The notes under the pieces are model-generated. The model did no database searches, was not told the origin of the DNA, and saw only the letters and a list, made by a program, of their open reading frames with translations. Position numbers and translations under genes: made by a program. From Paenibacillus sp. (GTDB lineage Bacteria > Bacillota > Bacilli > Paenibacillales > YIM-B00363), in NCBI RefSeq assembly GCF_031177825.1, contig NZ_JAPSKE010000022.1, positions 1 through 64,000 on the forward strand: 64,000 nucleotides of DNA, in the 5' to 3' direction. Shown here one piece after another: positions 1-8,605 of the stretch; position 1 is the stretch's first letter, and each line of letters opens with the position of its first letter.

Positions 1-68
1 CCGCTCGACTTGCATGTATTAGGCACGCCGCCAGCGTTCGTCCTGAGCCAGGATCAAACTCTCCAAAA
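1..68 (-). rRNA. 16S ribosomal RNA, 5' end (partial)
   Basis: Read on the minus strand this is the conserved start of bacterial 16S rRNA, including the universal 27F priming site AGAGTTTGATCCTGGCTCAG, followed by the conserved ACGAACGCTGGCGGC region. The rest of the gene lies beyond the left edge of the window. The exact mature 5' end is uncertain by a few bases. Confidence 0.97.
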
Positions 69-440
69 AGGGTAGTTCAAACTACTGCGCTCATTACAAG
101 CTAGCATTTCTTACTTTAAGCATATGCGCTCATGTTCAGTTTTCAAGGAGCAAGCTTGTCTTACTCAACGTTGCTTGTCCGACTCTCGAGATTTTTCTCC
201 GACGCTGTGTGCGTCTCCGAAAAACTCTGTCCTCGCGGCCGGAATTAGAATATATCATATCCGGACAAACAATTGCAAGTGGTATTTTAAATTTCCTTTT
301 CGTTCACCGCCAAACTCGCGGCGGAAATCTATCCTACCACCGCGTTCGAGTAGGTGCAACATGCACATTTTCCCAATTCCGACGGTTCTACAAGGACAGC
401 CTCGTCAATAAACTGTACAAGTAGTCAACTACACCCTATA
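69..440 (-). promoter_or_regulatory. rRNA operon leader and promoter region
   Basis: About 370 bases without a credible protein gene lie between the 16S start and the divergent LysE gene. On the minus strand the segment holds the GCTCCTTGAAAACTGAACA motif typical of bacillus/paenibacillus pre-rRNA leaders (near 135-160). Copies of GAGCGC near 88-93 and 125-130 flank a likely processing stem. A possible -35/-10 pair lies around 247-275 (TTGCAA/TATATT or TTGTTT/TCTAAT readings), but it is not a clean consensus. The short ORFs here look like chance ORFs. Confidence 0.5.
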
Positions 441-465
441 CCCGCTACGAGGAGCTGCTATCAAC

Positions 466-1095
466 ATGAGTACTTTCCTAAGTTATATCCTTCTCGGACT
501 ATCGCTGTCGGCGCCGATCGGACCGGTGAACGCCGCGCAGCTGGATAAAGGCATCCGATTCGGCTTTTGGAACGCTTGGTTGCTAGGGTTAGGGGCGATG
601 GCGGCGGACGCCGCTTTCATGCTGCTTATTTACTTCGGGTCGGCGCACTTCCTGCAGACGCCCTTCATGAGGTCGTTCCTGTGGACGTTCGGCTGCTTCG
701 TCCTCATCTACACGGGCGTCGAGAGCTTTCAGAAGGCTAAGGGGATCGGCAACGCGTCCAAGGAACAAGGAAAAGAAGCGCCGGCCAAATCCTTCGCCCA
801 AGGATTTTTCCTGACGCTCAGCAATCCGCTTAGCATTCTGTTTTGGCTCGGTATCTACGGCTCGATTCTCGCCAAGGCCGCGGAAGCCGCAAAGCCCATG
901 GACATGCTCGTAAACAGTGCGGCGATTTTCATTGGCATCTTGATATGGGACTTCACGATGGCGACGATTTCCAGTTCGTTTCAGAAGTTTGCTTCCGGCG
1001 GCTTCCTGACGTTCGTCTCGCGCGCGGCCGGTCTTGCGTTGATCGGCTTCGGCTTGTATTTCGGCATACAGGCGTTCAAGCTACTGTTTCTGTAA
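466..1095 (+). CDS. LysE-family amino-acid exporter
   Basis: Encodes 209 residues, the normal length for LysE/RhtB-type exporters, which move amino acids or related small solutes out of the cell. The N terminus carries the family signature: a hydrophobic segment followed by SAPIGPVNAAQL around residues 14-26. About six hydrophobic segments follow, with a short charged loop near residues 90-108. An AGGAG site sits upstream of the ATG. The gene is convergent with the amino-acid permease, and the two coding ends overlap by 15 bases. The substrate cannot be told from sequence. Confidence 0.85.
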   Translation: MSTFLSYILLGLSLSAPIGPVNAAQLDKGIRFGFWNAWLLGLGAMAADAAFMLLIYFGSAHFLQTPFMRSFLWTFGCFVLIYTGVESFQKAKGIGNASKEQGKEAPAKSFAQGFFLTLSNPLSILFWLGIYGSILAKAAEAAKPMDMLVNSAAIFIGILIWDFTMATISSSFQKFASGGFLTFVSRAAGLALIGFGLYFGIQAFKLLFL

Positions 1096-2547
1096 CGCTC
1101 GTCGCTTGCGCAGGATCCGTTCCCGGAACGGCGATCCTTCCGACTCCGCCTCTTCCTCCTCGTCCTGCGTATCCGCGCGGTCCGGGTTTTTTTTCGATCC
1201 GCCCCCTCCGCCCTTCCACTTCGTAAACTGTAAGATGAGCGCGACGCCGATGATCGCGGCCATGAAGGCGATGCTTGCGAAGAAGCCGGGGCGGCTGCTC
1301 TTATCGAACAAAGTCCCGGTTACGGCGGCGGCGATCAGAACGATGGCGGTCACCGACTTGACCTGCGCCCACATCGTCAGCTTCGTCAGTCGGCGCGCGG
1401 ACAGCACCATAAACAGCCAGGAGAACAACAGCATGAGGCCGCCCGCCGTAGTAATGTATTCATACACGGCTTTCGGCAGCGCAAGGGCGACCACGATGGA
1501 GACGATCATGCCCCCGATCGTTAGAAACAACGCCATATAAGGAAGCTTGCGCTTCTTCGTTTGCCTCGTGAACAGCTTCGGCGCGTCTCCGTCCTGCGCG
1601 ATCGAATACATAATCTTCGTCGTGGAGAACAGCGAGGCGACCAAGCTCGAGAATCCGGCGATAATAAGCACCCCATTGAAAATGCTCACGATCACATGAA
1701 AATCGAGATCCTTCAGCGCCGTGACGAACGGACTTTCGTCCGGCGTGAAGTCTTTCTTCGGCGCCAAAACGAGCGCCAACGCCAAAGACGCCGTATACAG
1801 CACCGTGACCGCGCCGATCATGATCTTCCCCGCCTTCGGGGCGTCCTTCGGCGTCTTCAGTTCCGTCGCCATGAGGCCCATGACCTCGATGCCCGCGAAC
1901 GCGAAGAAGGCGAAGACGAGCCCCGTCCACATCCCCATGGCGCCGTGCTCGAAGAAGTCCGAGACGGATTTCGGCGGATGCATGTGGGCGTTCTCCTGCC
2001 CGAGCACGCCCGGAATGACGAGGAACGCCAACACGATAAACATAACGAGAGCGGTGACCTTCAGGACGGCGAACACATTTTCCGCTTTCTCGAACCCCTT
2101 CTGTCCGAGCAGCACGATCACGACGCCCAGCGCCGAATAGGCCGCTGCGTACCCCCACAACGGAATTTTATCGTACCAAAATCGCGTGAACAGCCCGAGC
2201 GCCGTCAGCTGACTGCCGAGAATAAGCATCTCCGAAAGCCAGTACATCCAACCGTGACTGAAGCCGGCCCAATGGCCGAACGCATGCTTCGTGTACGTCC
2301 GGAAGGAGCCCTTCTCCGGTTTCTCGGCAATCATGCAGGACAATGCGTCGTACACGAAATACGTGCCGATCGCCGCCAACGCGAAAATAATTAAAACAGC
2401 GTAGCTCGCCTGCTCGATGGCGATGCCGGAACCGAGAAAGAAGCCGGTCCCCGTCGTAAACCCGAGGCCGAGCAGCGTCAGTTGCCACCACTTCAACGTT
2501 CCGCGGCTCGCCGCGGCGCCCGATGTCGGATGCTGGTTGTCGCTCAT
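1081..2547 (-). CDS. APC-family amino-acid permease
   Basis: Encodes 488 residues with about 12 hydrophobic segments and the APC-superfamily N terminus (WWQLTLLGLGFTTGTGFFLG around residues 20-39). The internal motif FAFAGIEVMGLMATELKTP matches the conserved helix-6/loop region of amino-acid transporters. I chose the ATG at 2547 because AGGAGG lies eight bases upstream; an in-frame start at 2682 lacks comparable support. The C-terminal tail is strongly acidic (a DTQDEEEEAESEG stretch) and then basic, probably cytoplasmic. It is divergent from the class V aminotransferase gene, so the two may share regulation. The substrate is unknown. Confidence 0.85.
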   Translation of the reverse strand: MSDNQHPTSGAAASRGTLKWWQLTLLGLGFTTGTGFFLGSGIAIEQASYAVLIIFALAAIGTYFVYDALSCMIAEKPEKGSFRTYTKHAFGHWAGFSHGWMYWLSEMLILGSQLTALGLFTRFWYDKIPLWGYAAAYSALGVVIVLLGQKGFEKAENVFAVLKVTALVMFIVLAFLVIPGVLGQENAHMHPPKSVSDFFEHGAMGMWTGLVFAFFAFAGIEVMGLMATELKTPKDAPKAGKIMIGAVTVLYTASLALALVLAPKKDFTPDESPFVTALKDLDFHVIVSIFNGVLIIAGFSSLVASLFSTTKIMYSIAQDGDAPKLFTRQTKKRKLPYMALFLTIGGMIVSIVVALALPKAVYEYITTAGGLMLLFSWLFMVLSARRLTKLTMWAQVKSVTAIVLIAAAVTGTLFDKSSRPGFFASIAFMAAIIGVALILQFTKWKGGGGGSKKNPDRADTQDEEEEAESEGSPFRERILRKRRALQKQ

Positions 2548-2718
2548 GATCAATTCCTCCTGGCCGATGTACGGACGTTTCCGTATAGCCTTCGACGCAG
2601 ACCCCGCCGTTATCCCGGAGCGCCCGAGGAAACAACTGCCAGCGCCCTTTTTCGGATATGAATAGCCGTCCACCGTCCACAATAACCTCGATCACTATAT
2701 AGAGGGGAACGAGCACTT

Positions 2719-3963
2719 ATGCCGACAATGATGGAGACGAAGCCGTCCGCCGCCCGGGGCGTCGACTGGGAAGCGGTTCGCGCCATGTTCAATCTCGACT
2801 CGGACTACATTCATATGGGGACGGCGCAATACTTCGCCTCCCATCCGCGTCCCGTTCGGGAAGCCATCGAGCGGCATCGCGACGAGTTGGACAAAAACCC
2901 GGCGTTATATATCTTAAAGAACGAAGTGAAGTTCGCGGAGGCTTGCCGCAAATCGGCCGCCGACTATTTCGGCGTCGAGGACCACAAGCGCATCACGCTT
3001 GTCGACAGCACGACCGTCGGGCTCGGCATCGTGTATACCGGCCTTAACATTCAGCAAGGTCGCGAAATTCTCACGTCGGAGCACAATTATTACTCGCAGC
3101 AGGAAGCGATCAAGCGGGCGTCGGAACGTACCGGCTGCACCTTCCGCGAGGTGAAGTATTACGACGATATCCATAGCGTTACCGAGGATGAGATGGTGTC
3201 GAACCTGTTGGCCGAGGTGACGGACAAGACCCGGATCATTGGCGCGACGTGGGTGCATTCGAGCACCGGACTGAAGTCGCCGATTCCGAAGCTCGCGAGA
3301 GAGATCGCCAAGATCAACGAGAAGCGCGGCGACGAGGATCGCATCCTGCTCGTCGTCGACGGCGTGCACGGCTTCGGCATCGAGCTGGAGACATTCCCGG
3401 AGCTCGGCTGCGATTTCTTCTGCGCCGGCACGCATAAGTGGATTTACGGACCGCGCGGAACGGGTATCGTCGCGGCGACGGAAGCCGGCTATCGCCATGT
3501 CCGCCCGGTCATCCCGAGCTTCTCGGAGACGATGTACGACATCATCAGCGGATCCCCCGCGACGAACGTCGTCGACGGCACGACGATGTCCCCGGGCGGG
3601 TTCCACTCGATGGAGCACCTGTGGGCGATGCCGAGCGGCTTCGAATTTTCGCTGAGCATCGGCAAAGAGGCGATCTACGAGCGAGTGCACGCTCTGGCGC
3701 GCATGTTGAAGGAAGGACTGGCGGAGATGGACCACGTCCTGCTCGCGACGCCGATGGACGACCGGTTGTCCTCGGGGATCGTCTCCTTCGAGGTGAAGGG
3801 CATGACGCCGAAGGAAGCCGCGCAGGCGCTCGTCCACAAGAAGGTCATTTCGACCGAAGCGCCTTATAAGAAGCGGTACGCACGCTTTACGCCGGGTATT
3901 TACATTTCCGAATCGGACGTAAAGAAAGCCCTGGATGCGGTCCTATCGCTGAAGAAGTCGTAG
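2719..3963 (+). CDS. Class V aminotransferase (PLP-dependent)
   Basis: Encodes 414 residues of the class V (isopenicillin-N-epimerase/cysteine-desulfurase-like) PLP fold. The probable Schiff-base lysine is Lys240 in CAGTHKWIYGPRG. Asp214 and His217 in VVDGVHG fit the PLP-contacting segment. A GAGGGG ribosome binding site precedes the ATG. The reaction cannot be assigned; related proteins include epimerases, desulfurases and aminotransferases. The divergent amino-acid permease next door suggests, but does not prove, a role in amino-acid metabolism. Confidence 0.85.
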   Translation: MPTMMETKPSAARGVDWEAVRAMFNLDSDYIHMGTAQYFASHPRPVREAIERHRDELDKNPALYILKNEVKFAEACRKSAADYFGVEDHKRITLVDSTTVGLGIVYTGLNIQQGREILTSEHNYYSQQEAIKRASERTGCTFREVKYYDDIHSVTEDEMVSNLLAEVTDKTRIIGATWVHSSTGLKSPIPKLAREIAKINEKRGDEDRILLVVDGVHGFGIELETFPELGCDFFCAGTHKWIYGPRGTGIVAATEAGYRHVRPVIPSFSETMYDIISGSPATNVVDGTTMSPGGFHSMEHLWAMPSGFEFSLSIGKEAIYERVHALARMLKEGLAEMDHVLLATPMDDRLSSGIVSFEVKGMTPKEAAQALVHKKVISTEAPYKKRYARFTPGIYISESDVKKALDAVLSLKKS

Positions 3964-4015
3964 GTATGGAAAAGGAGCCGGCCGGACGGCTCGCGGGAAG
4001 AAAGCAGCTAGGTTG

Positions 4016-4828
4016 TTACCACAAGTATTTCAGGAAGTCCGAACGCATCAGGTTCGTGTCGATGTTGCACGTCTCTGCATCGATGCCGTACTGCCAGATG
4101 TCGACGGTGGTGACCGCCTCCGCTTCCGGCTTATAAGCTTTAGGCGCGTTGGCTTTCGTCGTGATGCCGACTTCCACGTCGCTGGTCCATACGGCCAGCT
4201 TCGAGGCCAGCGCTTGATGCTGCCATGCGAACGAGAGGTACGAGGACAGCGCCTCGCTATCGCTCGCTTCGACGAAGACGGCGTACATGCCCGGCACGTA
4301 CGGCGAGTCGAGCATCGTCTCGGTCCAGCCGCGGATAAATTCGGCGTCGACGGGATAAGTCGGCTCGACGTCGGCGAAGATGGCCGCGCCCTCCGGTATG
4401 CCGAGCTCCCCGGCCATCTCGATCGCCTGCTCCGCCTCGGCGACGCCCCGGTCGTACGTGGTCGCGTCCGTGAAGTGGTTATAGATCGGCAAGATCTTGA
4501 TGCCTTGCCCGTGCAGCAGCTTCACTTCTTCCGGCGCGATGCCGTACGAGACGCCTTCTTTCGTCTCGAGGTAGCGGCCGACGAAGGCGGGTTCGCCGAA
4601 GCTTTCGCGAACGCAAGCGTATAACCCGTCGTCGACGAGGCTCGCGGTGTCGATGCCCCAGACGGTGTCGAGCGATTCCGGCGACTCCGGGGCGACCCGC
4701 GCGGCCGGCGTCTCCATCGGCGGTTCTGCGGGCGCCGGCTCCGTGACGGCCGGCCGCGAGCAAGCGGCGAAGAGCGCGGCGAGCAACAAGACGACGAGGC
4801 ATGCCCAGAGCTTACGGTTTCGGATCAT
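4016..4828 (-). CDS. DUF1906 lipoprotein (Rv2525c-like glycoside-hydrolase fold)
   Basis: Encodes 270 residues with a lipoprotein signal: a hydrophobic stretch ends in LFAACS with the lipidated cysteine at position 23. A Pro/Ala/Glu-rich linker follows. From about residue 55 the DUF1906 pattern appears: WGIDTASL, FVGRYLET, GIKILPIYNHF and AAIFADVEP, ending in VDIWQYG. The family has a TIM-barrel resembling glycosidases and is thought to act on cell-wall glycans, but no enzymatic activity can be claimed here. The start is preceded by a G-rich Shine-Dalgarno sequence inside a hairpin (see 4838-4879). Confidence 0.85.
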   Translation of the reverse strand: MIRNRKLWACLVVLLLAALFAACSRPAVTEPAPAEPPMETPAARVAPESPESLDTVWGIDTASLVDDGLYACVRESFGEPAFVGRYLETKEGVSYGIAPEEVKLLHGQGIKILPIYNHFTDATTYDRGVAEAEQAIEMAGELGIPEGAAIFADVEPTYPVDAEFIRGWTETMLDSPYVPGMYAVFVEASDSEALSSYLSFAWQHQALASKLAVWTSDVEVGITTKANAPKAYKPEAEAVTTVDIWQYGIDAETCNIDTNLMRSDFLKYLW

Positions 4829-4837
4829 ATGAAAAAT

Positions 4838-4879
4838 CCCCCCTATCGTTAGGACATTGTATTCCTAGCGATAGAGGGG
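4838..4879 (-). promoter_or_regulatory. Hairpin overlapping the Shine-Dalgarno of the DUF1906 gene
   Basis: An imperfect inverted repeat pairs CCCCTATCG and TAGGA on one side with TCCTA and CGATA-GAGGGG on the other. On the minus-strand mRNA the GGGGGG that would serve as Shine-Dalgarno lies in the 3' arm, nine bases from the start codon. The structure could therefore limit translation. There is no T tract, so a terminator is less likely. Confidence 0.4.
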
Positions 4880-4982
4880 AGTGATAGAATCGCGTCAGTT
4901 CAGGCGACCGCCCAGCCGAAAGGGCATGGTCCTCTCCGCAAACTTCCGCGGTTCGCGAACAGCGATGCGCCTTACCGTCATA

Positions 4983-5420
4983 TTAGCGATGATGCTCGTG
5001 CGCGGCCGGTTCGATATGGCTTACCGACAGCTGCGCGTACGCGACGCCGCGAAGCACCCGGATGGCGTCCGTCAATCGGCTGAGCCGACCGTAAGCCCCC
5101 TTCACGACGACGATTTCGAGGCATTGATCGTGGTTGAGGTGCACATGCATCGTGGAGATGATGTCGTGGTGGTAATCGTGCTGCAGCTCCGTCAGCTGCT
5201 TCGACAAATCCGAGACGTGATGGTCGTAGACGATGACGACCGTGCCGGCGACCGCCTCCTCGGGCGGCAGCCGATCGGGCTGCAGCAGCGCCTTGCGAAC
5301 CAAGTCCCGAATCGCCTCCGACCGATTCCCGTACCCTTGCGCCGCGATCACCCGGTCGAACTGCTCGACGAGCTCCTGCGGCATCGAGACGCCGAATCGG
5401 ACCAGCTCCTTCTCTTTCAT
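4983..5420 (-). CDS. nikR: NikR nickel-responsive transcriptional regulator
   Basis: Encodes 145 residues, the normal NikR length. Residues 1-45 form a ribbon-helix-helix DNA-binding domain ending in GYGNRSEAIRDLVRKAL. The C-terminal ACT-like domain keeps all four high-affinity nickel ligands expected from E. coli NikR (His76/87/89, Cys95): here His81, His92, His94 and Cys100 in the HDYHHD and MHVHLNHDQC stretches. The ATG at 5420 starts the conserved domain; the longer frame upstream is not conserved. No nickel transporter or urease genes lie nearby in the window, so it probably acts on distant targets. It is divergent from a GNAT gene. Confidence 0.93.
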   Translation of the reverse strand: MKEKELVRFGVSMPQELVEQFDRVIAAQGYGNRSEAIRDLVRKALLQPDRLPPEEAVAGTVVIVYDHHVSDLSKQLTELQHDYHHDIISTMHVHLNHDQCLEIVVVKGAYGRLSRLTDAIRVLRGVAYAQLSVSHIEPAAHEHHR

Positions 5421-5487
5421 GTCCGCACCGCCGTTCTGGTATGATGTATGCAGATTGTACCATGTTTCGTTCGCGGAGGGATACATC

Positions 5488-6045
5488 TTGGCATTGCAGT
5501 TCACGACGCTGGAGGATTGGGACCCTGATGTATGGCGCGCGGTCGAGCCGATCTTCGACGAAGCGTTCCCGCCGTCCGGACGCAAGACGAGCCGCATGAT
5601 TCGGAAAATCGTCGATACGGACGCCGGCTGGCTGCATATCGGCGCGGAGGACGGCGAGGCCGTCGCGATGGCCGTCACCGGCAAGCTGCCGGACCTTAGA
5701 AGTCTGCTGATCGACTACGTCGCGGTACGATCCGCCGCAAGGTCGCGGGGCATCGGGCGGCGCATGGCGGGGTTCTTGGCGGAGGAGGCGCGAAGGCTCG
5801 GCTTCGACGGCCTCGTCATCGAGATCGAAGCGGAGGCGACGCCGTTGAACGAGAGCCGGGAGCGGTTCTGGACGTCGCTCGGCTTCCGGCGGACGGAGTA
5901 CGTGCATCGGTACCGCTGGGTTCCGGAGACGTATCGGGCGTTATATATGGAGCTTGGGGGCGAAGGCGCCGCGGCGCTCCCCCATGACGGGGAAGCGCTG
6001 TTCCGCGGCATTACAGGCTTTCATGGGAAGATTTGGCGGGATTGA
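5488..6045 (+). CDS. GNAT-family N-acetyltransferase
   Basis: Encodes 185 residues. I chose the TTG at 5488 because GGAGGG lies seven bases upstream and the protein then begins at the conserved fold. The acetyl-CoA-binding motif A is visible as DYVAVRSAARSRGIGRRM around residues 73-90, followed by the GNAT helix (FLAEEARRLGFDGLVIEIE) and the late motif WTSLGFRRTEYVHRY. The substrate is unknown. Its 3' end overlaps the convergent gtrA-like gene by 35 bases. Confidence 0.8.
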   Translation: MALQFTTLEDWDPDVWRAVEPIFDEAFPPSGRKTSRMIRKIVDTDAGWLHIGAEDGEAVAMAVTGKLPDLRSLLIDYVAVRSAARSRGIGRRMAGFLAEEARRLGFDGLVIEIEAEATPLNESRERFWTSLGFRRTEYVHRYRWVPETYRALYMELGGEGAAALPHDGEALFRGITGFHGKIWRD

Positions 6046-6412
6046 AGACGACGAACCGCAGCGCCGCGTAATGCAGCAGCGAATAGATGACGCTGCCCGC
6101 GACGGCGGCCGTCTGATCCGGCGACAGCGGCGCCGCGGCCCAGTCGGCGAGCGCCGCGCGAGCGGCGGGGAACGCGGAGAGGTAGCAGGCGAGGCTCGCG
6201 CCGCCGAAGCGCAGCGCCGCCGCCGCCGGACTGCCGCGGTGCCGGAACGTGAAGCGGCGGTTCATCGCGAAGCTGACGGCGAGGCCGAGCGCCGTGCCGA
6301 GCGCCGTCGCCGCGAGATACGGCGCGCCTAACGCGAGGGCGGCGAACGTCGTGCCGTAGCCGACGACGGTGTTAAGGACGCCGACGGCGAGGAATCGGGC
6401 GAACGTCTTCAC
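6011..6412 (-). CDS. GtrA-family membrane protein
   Basis: Encodes 133 residues with four hydrophobic segments. It carries the GtrA-like motif FLAVGVLNTVVGYG at the N terminus and FAMNRRFTFRHRG near the middle. GtrA proteins are thought to move polyprenyl-linked sugars across the membrane for glycan decoration. The GTG at 6412 lies one base after the stop codon of the upstream membrane protein gene, so the two are almost certainly translationally coupled. Confidence 0.85.
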   Translation of the reverse strand: MKTFARFLAVGVLNTVVGYGTTFAALALGAPYLAATALGTALGLAVSFAMNRRFTFRHRGSPAAAALRFGGASLACYLSAFPAARAALADWAAAPLSPDQTAAVAGSVIYSLLHYAALRFVVFNPAKSSHESL

Positions 6413-6413
6413 T

Positions 6414-7883
6414 TCACGGCCGCCCCCCTCCGACCTGCCGCGCGTCCGTGCGCCGATACAGCCGCTTCGCCGCGGCCGCCGCCGCATGCGCGAAGCAGAC
6501 GGCCGCCAGCCCCGCCGCGCAAACCGCCATAAAGTCGAACGCGACGTTATATAAGAACAGATGCTTCGCGAGATCCGCGTCTCCGTCGCCCAGCAGCGGC
6601 GTGACGTAGGCGATCGCGGCGATGAACGGCGCGCCGTACAACGCCCCGTGCGCGCGCAAGCCGGTCAGCGCGGCGACCCGGCGGCTGGCGAGCAGCGCCG
6701 TATAAAGCGCGGCGACCGCCGCCGCGGCGTAGACGCTGCGGGGCATATGCGCTTTCTTCCCTTCGCTCCACCAGGCGCCCTTCAGATGGACGGCGCCCGG
6801 CCCCCGCCCTTCCCCCTCGGCATAATTGCCCAGATAATAAGGGCGGATCGTCGACGCGTCGTCCGCCGCCCGCTCGAGCCGCTCGAGCAGCTTGCGCGGA
6901 TGCTTAGCGTAATACAACGCGACGTCCAGATGGCCGATGCGGTCGTAAAACAAAGCGTCGAGCGCCGGCGACGTCTGCGGAATCGCCGTGCCGGCTTCGA
7001 AGAAGTTCGTCCCGGCGAGCGGCGCGAGCTCCGCGGGCAGCCCCAGCTCCCTCAGGTCGGCGGGGACGTCGTCCGAATGCTTCAGCACCCCGTAGAACAC
7101 GGTTTGGTACAAATTAATCTTCTTCAGCTCTTTAGGAGCAGCCGCATAAAACGCTGCCGTCAGCAGCAGGACCGCCGCCGATAACGCGAGCGCGAGCTTG
7201 CGGGTCCGCGGGCCGGGGGCCGCTCTCCCCAGCGCGAGCAGCGAGCCGCAGAAGACGAGGCCGACGGCGAAGTTTTGCGATTTCGCGCCCATGAACAAGA
7301 CGGCGGCGGCGAAATACGCCCAGAGCCGGAAGCGTCCGGGCGCCCTCGCCGCGTGCAGCCCGCAGCCGATCGCGAGCAGGAAGCCGATCAACGATACAGG
7401 CTCGCCGTAGAACGAATGGTAGTACGCCGCATAGGCAACGTCCGTGTAGACGGCGACGAGCAGCGCCGCGACGACCAGCTTCGTTGCGCGGTTCGCTTGT
7501 AGCCCCCTGTAGATCAAGACGATCGCCGCCGCGAAGCAAGCCGCATAAACCGCCCCTAGCGACGTTATTTGGAACAAGCCGCCGGGGTGAAGCAGCGCGT
7601 TCGCGGCTTTCGCGACGAACAATAACAGCAGATGCGTCGACGCGTAGCCGCCGAAGCCCAGCGGGGCGTTGCGAAACTGAAGGATCGCGTAGTCGAAATA
7701 CTTGTCCTCGTAAGTCAGCCCGTCGCTCGCGTAATCGAAGCCCGCCGTCTTCATCACCCGCAGGAAGTCGCCGTTATCCGCCATCCCGACGACCGGCCGA
7801 TGCATAATGCCGAAATATAGAAGCGCCAGCGCCGCCGCCGCCAGCGCCGCCCCGATCCATACGTCCGCGCGTCGTTTCGCCAT
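6414..7883 (-). CDS. Large membrane protein, probable glycan-modification partner of GtrA
   Basis: Encodes 489 residues with about ten hydrophobic segments. A periplasmic-loop-like region occurs early (HRPVVGMADNGDFLRVMK), with an aspartate in the position seen in GT-C-type polyprenyl-sugar glycosyltransferases, although no family-defining motif is certain. The ATG at 7883 has GAGGAGG 12 bases upstream, which is slightly long; the sequence before MAKRR is not conserved-looking. Coupling to a GtrA gene suggests it helps decorate a cell-surface polymer, which is inference. Confidence 0.65.
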   Translation of the reverse strand: MAKRRADVWIGAALAAAALALLYFGIMHRPVVGMADNGDFLRVMKTAGFDYASDGLTYEDKYFDYAILQFRNAPLGFGGYASTHLLLLFVAKAANALLHPGGLFQITSLGAVYAACFAAAIVLIYRGLQANRATKLVVAALLVAVYTDVAYAAYYHSFYGEPVSLIGFLLAIGCGLHAARAPGRFRLWAYFAAAVLFMGAKSQNFAVGLVFCGSLLALGRAAPGPRTRKLALALSAAVLLLTAAFYAAAPKELKKINLYQTVFYGVLKHSDDVPADLRELGLPAELAPLAGTNFFEAGTAIPQTSPALDALFYDRIGHLDVALYYAKHPRKLLERLERAADDASTIRPYYLGNYAEGEGRGPGAVHLKGAWWSEGKKAHMPRSVYAAAAVAALYTALLASRRVAALTGLRAHGALYGAPFIAAIAYVTPLLGDGDADLAKHLFLYNVAFDFMAVCAAGLAAVCFAHAAAAAAKRLYRRTDARQVGGGRP

Positions 7884-8031
7884 CTCCTTGCCGTGCCTCC
7901 TCAGCGTTCTCTCCTCAGAAGCATCGACATTTCCGATCCCCGATACACCTCGCCGAATCGATTTGTATTCGGGACAATGTTCCGTTCCGCCCAGATGGGC
8001 ATATGGTATCCCATCTTTCGAAAAAGCGAGT

Positions 8032-8532
8032 GTGAACGAAGTGAAGTTGAACGTTGGGCAAGTGAAGTATTTGGCATGGCACGAGACGTTGGAGATGCAC
8101 GAGTTGGTCGCCTTCCAGACCGGCCAATTGGTCTCGTTCAAGAAGAAGCTGCCGACGCTCGAGGATGCCGGACTCCGCTCATTGTACGCCGAAGCCGTCG
8201 CCGCGATCGAGAACAATCTGCGCGAGCTGCTTGCGTATTACCCGAAGGCGCCGGTGCTGAACCGGGACGAAGGCGACGTAGAAATTCCGGGCGCCGAGTC
8301 GGCGCAGCTGCTCGGCGTGCTGAAGACGTCCGTGCGGAACTACGCGATCGCGATTACGGAGACGGCGACGCCCGAGCTTCGCGCGACGTTCGTCAAGCAT
8401 CTGACGGCCGCCATCGCGCTGCATGCCAAGGTGTTCTACTTCATGCTCGAGCGCGGATATTACCCTTCCTACAATCTCGATCAGCTGCTGGCGACGGACG
8501 TCAAGAACGCGAATATGGCGTTGTCGTTGTAA
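8032..8532 (+). CDS. CotF-like spore-coat protein
   Basis: Encodes 166 residues that fit the CotF/spore-coat ferritin-like four-helix family. Helical pairs carry WHETLEMHELVAFQTGQL and HLTAAIALHAKVFYFMLE, and the tail ERGYYPSYNLDQLLATDVKN matches the characteristic YYPAY-x-LxQLL ending of coat family members. The start is uncertain: GTG at 8032 fits the domain boundary, GTG at 8041 is also possible, and the ribosome binding site is weak. It supports a spore-forming host. A terminator follows. Confidence 0.75.
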   Translation: MNEVKLNVGQVKYLAWHETLEMHELVAFQTGQLVSFKKKLPTLEDAGLRSLYAEAVAAIENNLRELLAYYPKAPVLNRDEGDVEIPGAESAQLLGVLKTSVRNYAIAITETATPELRATFVKHLTAAIALHAKVFYFMLERGYYPSYNLDQLLATDVKNANMALSL

Positions 8533-8557
8533 ACCGAAGATCCGTTTGGAAAACGCA

Positions 8558-8599
8558 AAAGAGACCGGCCGGGGCCCCCAAGCTCCCGTCGGTCTCTTT
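8558..8599. terminator. Bidirectional intrinsic terminator
   Basis: AAAGAGACCG pairs with CGGTCTCTTT across a GC-rich loop; the stem has one internal mismatch. A/T runs at both ends let it serve the CotF-like gene and the convergent secreted-protein gene. Confidence 0.75.
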
Positions 8600-8605
8600 C
8601 TCAAG

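Noticed and set aside
124..548. Short plus-strand frames in the rRNA leader
   Set aside because: They lie in untranslated rRNA leader sequence, lack ribosome binding sites and look random.
1081..1095. 15-base convergent overlap of LysE and permease genes as a functional signal
   Set aside because: Both stop codons are normal and short convergent overlaps of this kind are common.
5439..5460. GTATGA near the nikR start as half of an E. coli-type NikR operator
   Set aside because: The second half (TCATAC at 16-base spacing) is absent, so a NikR site cannot be claimed.
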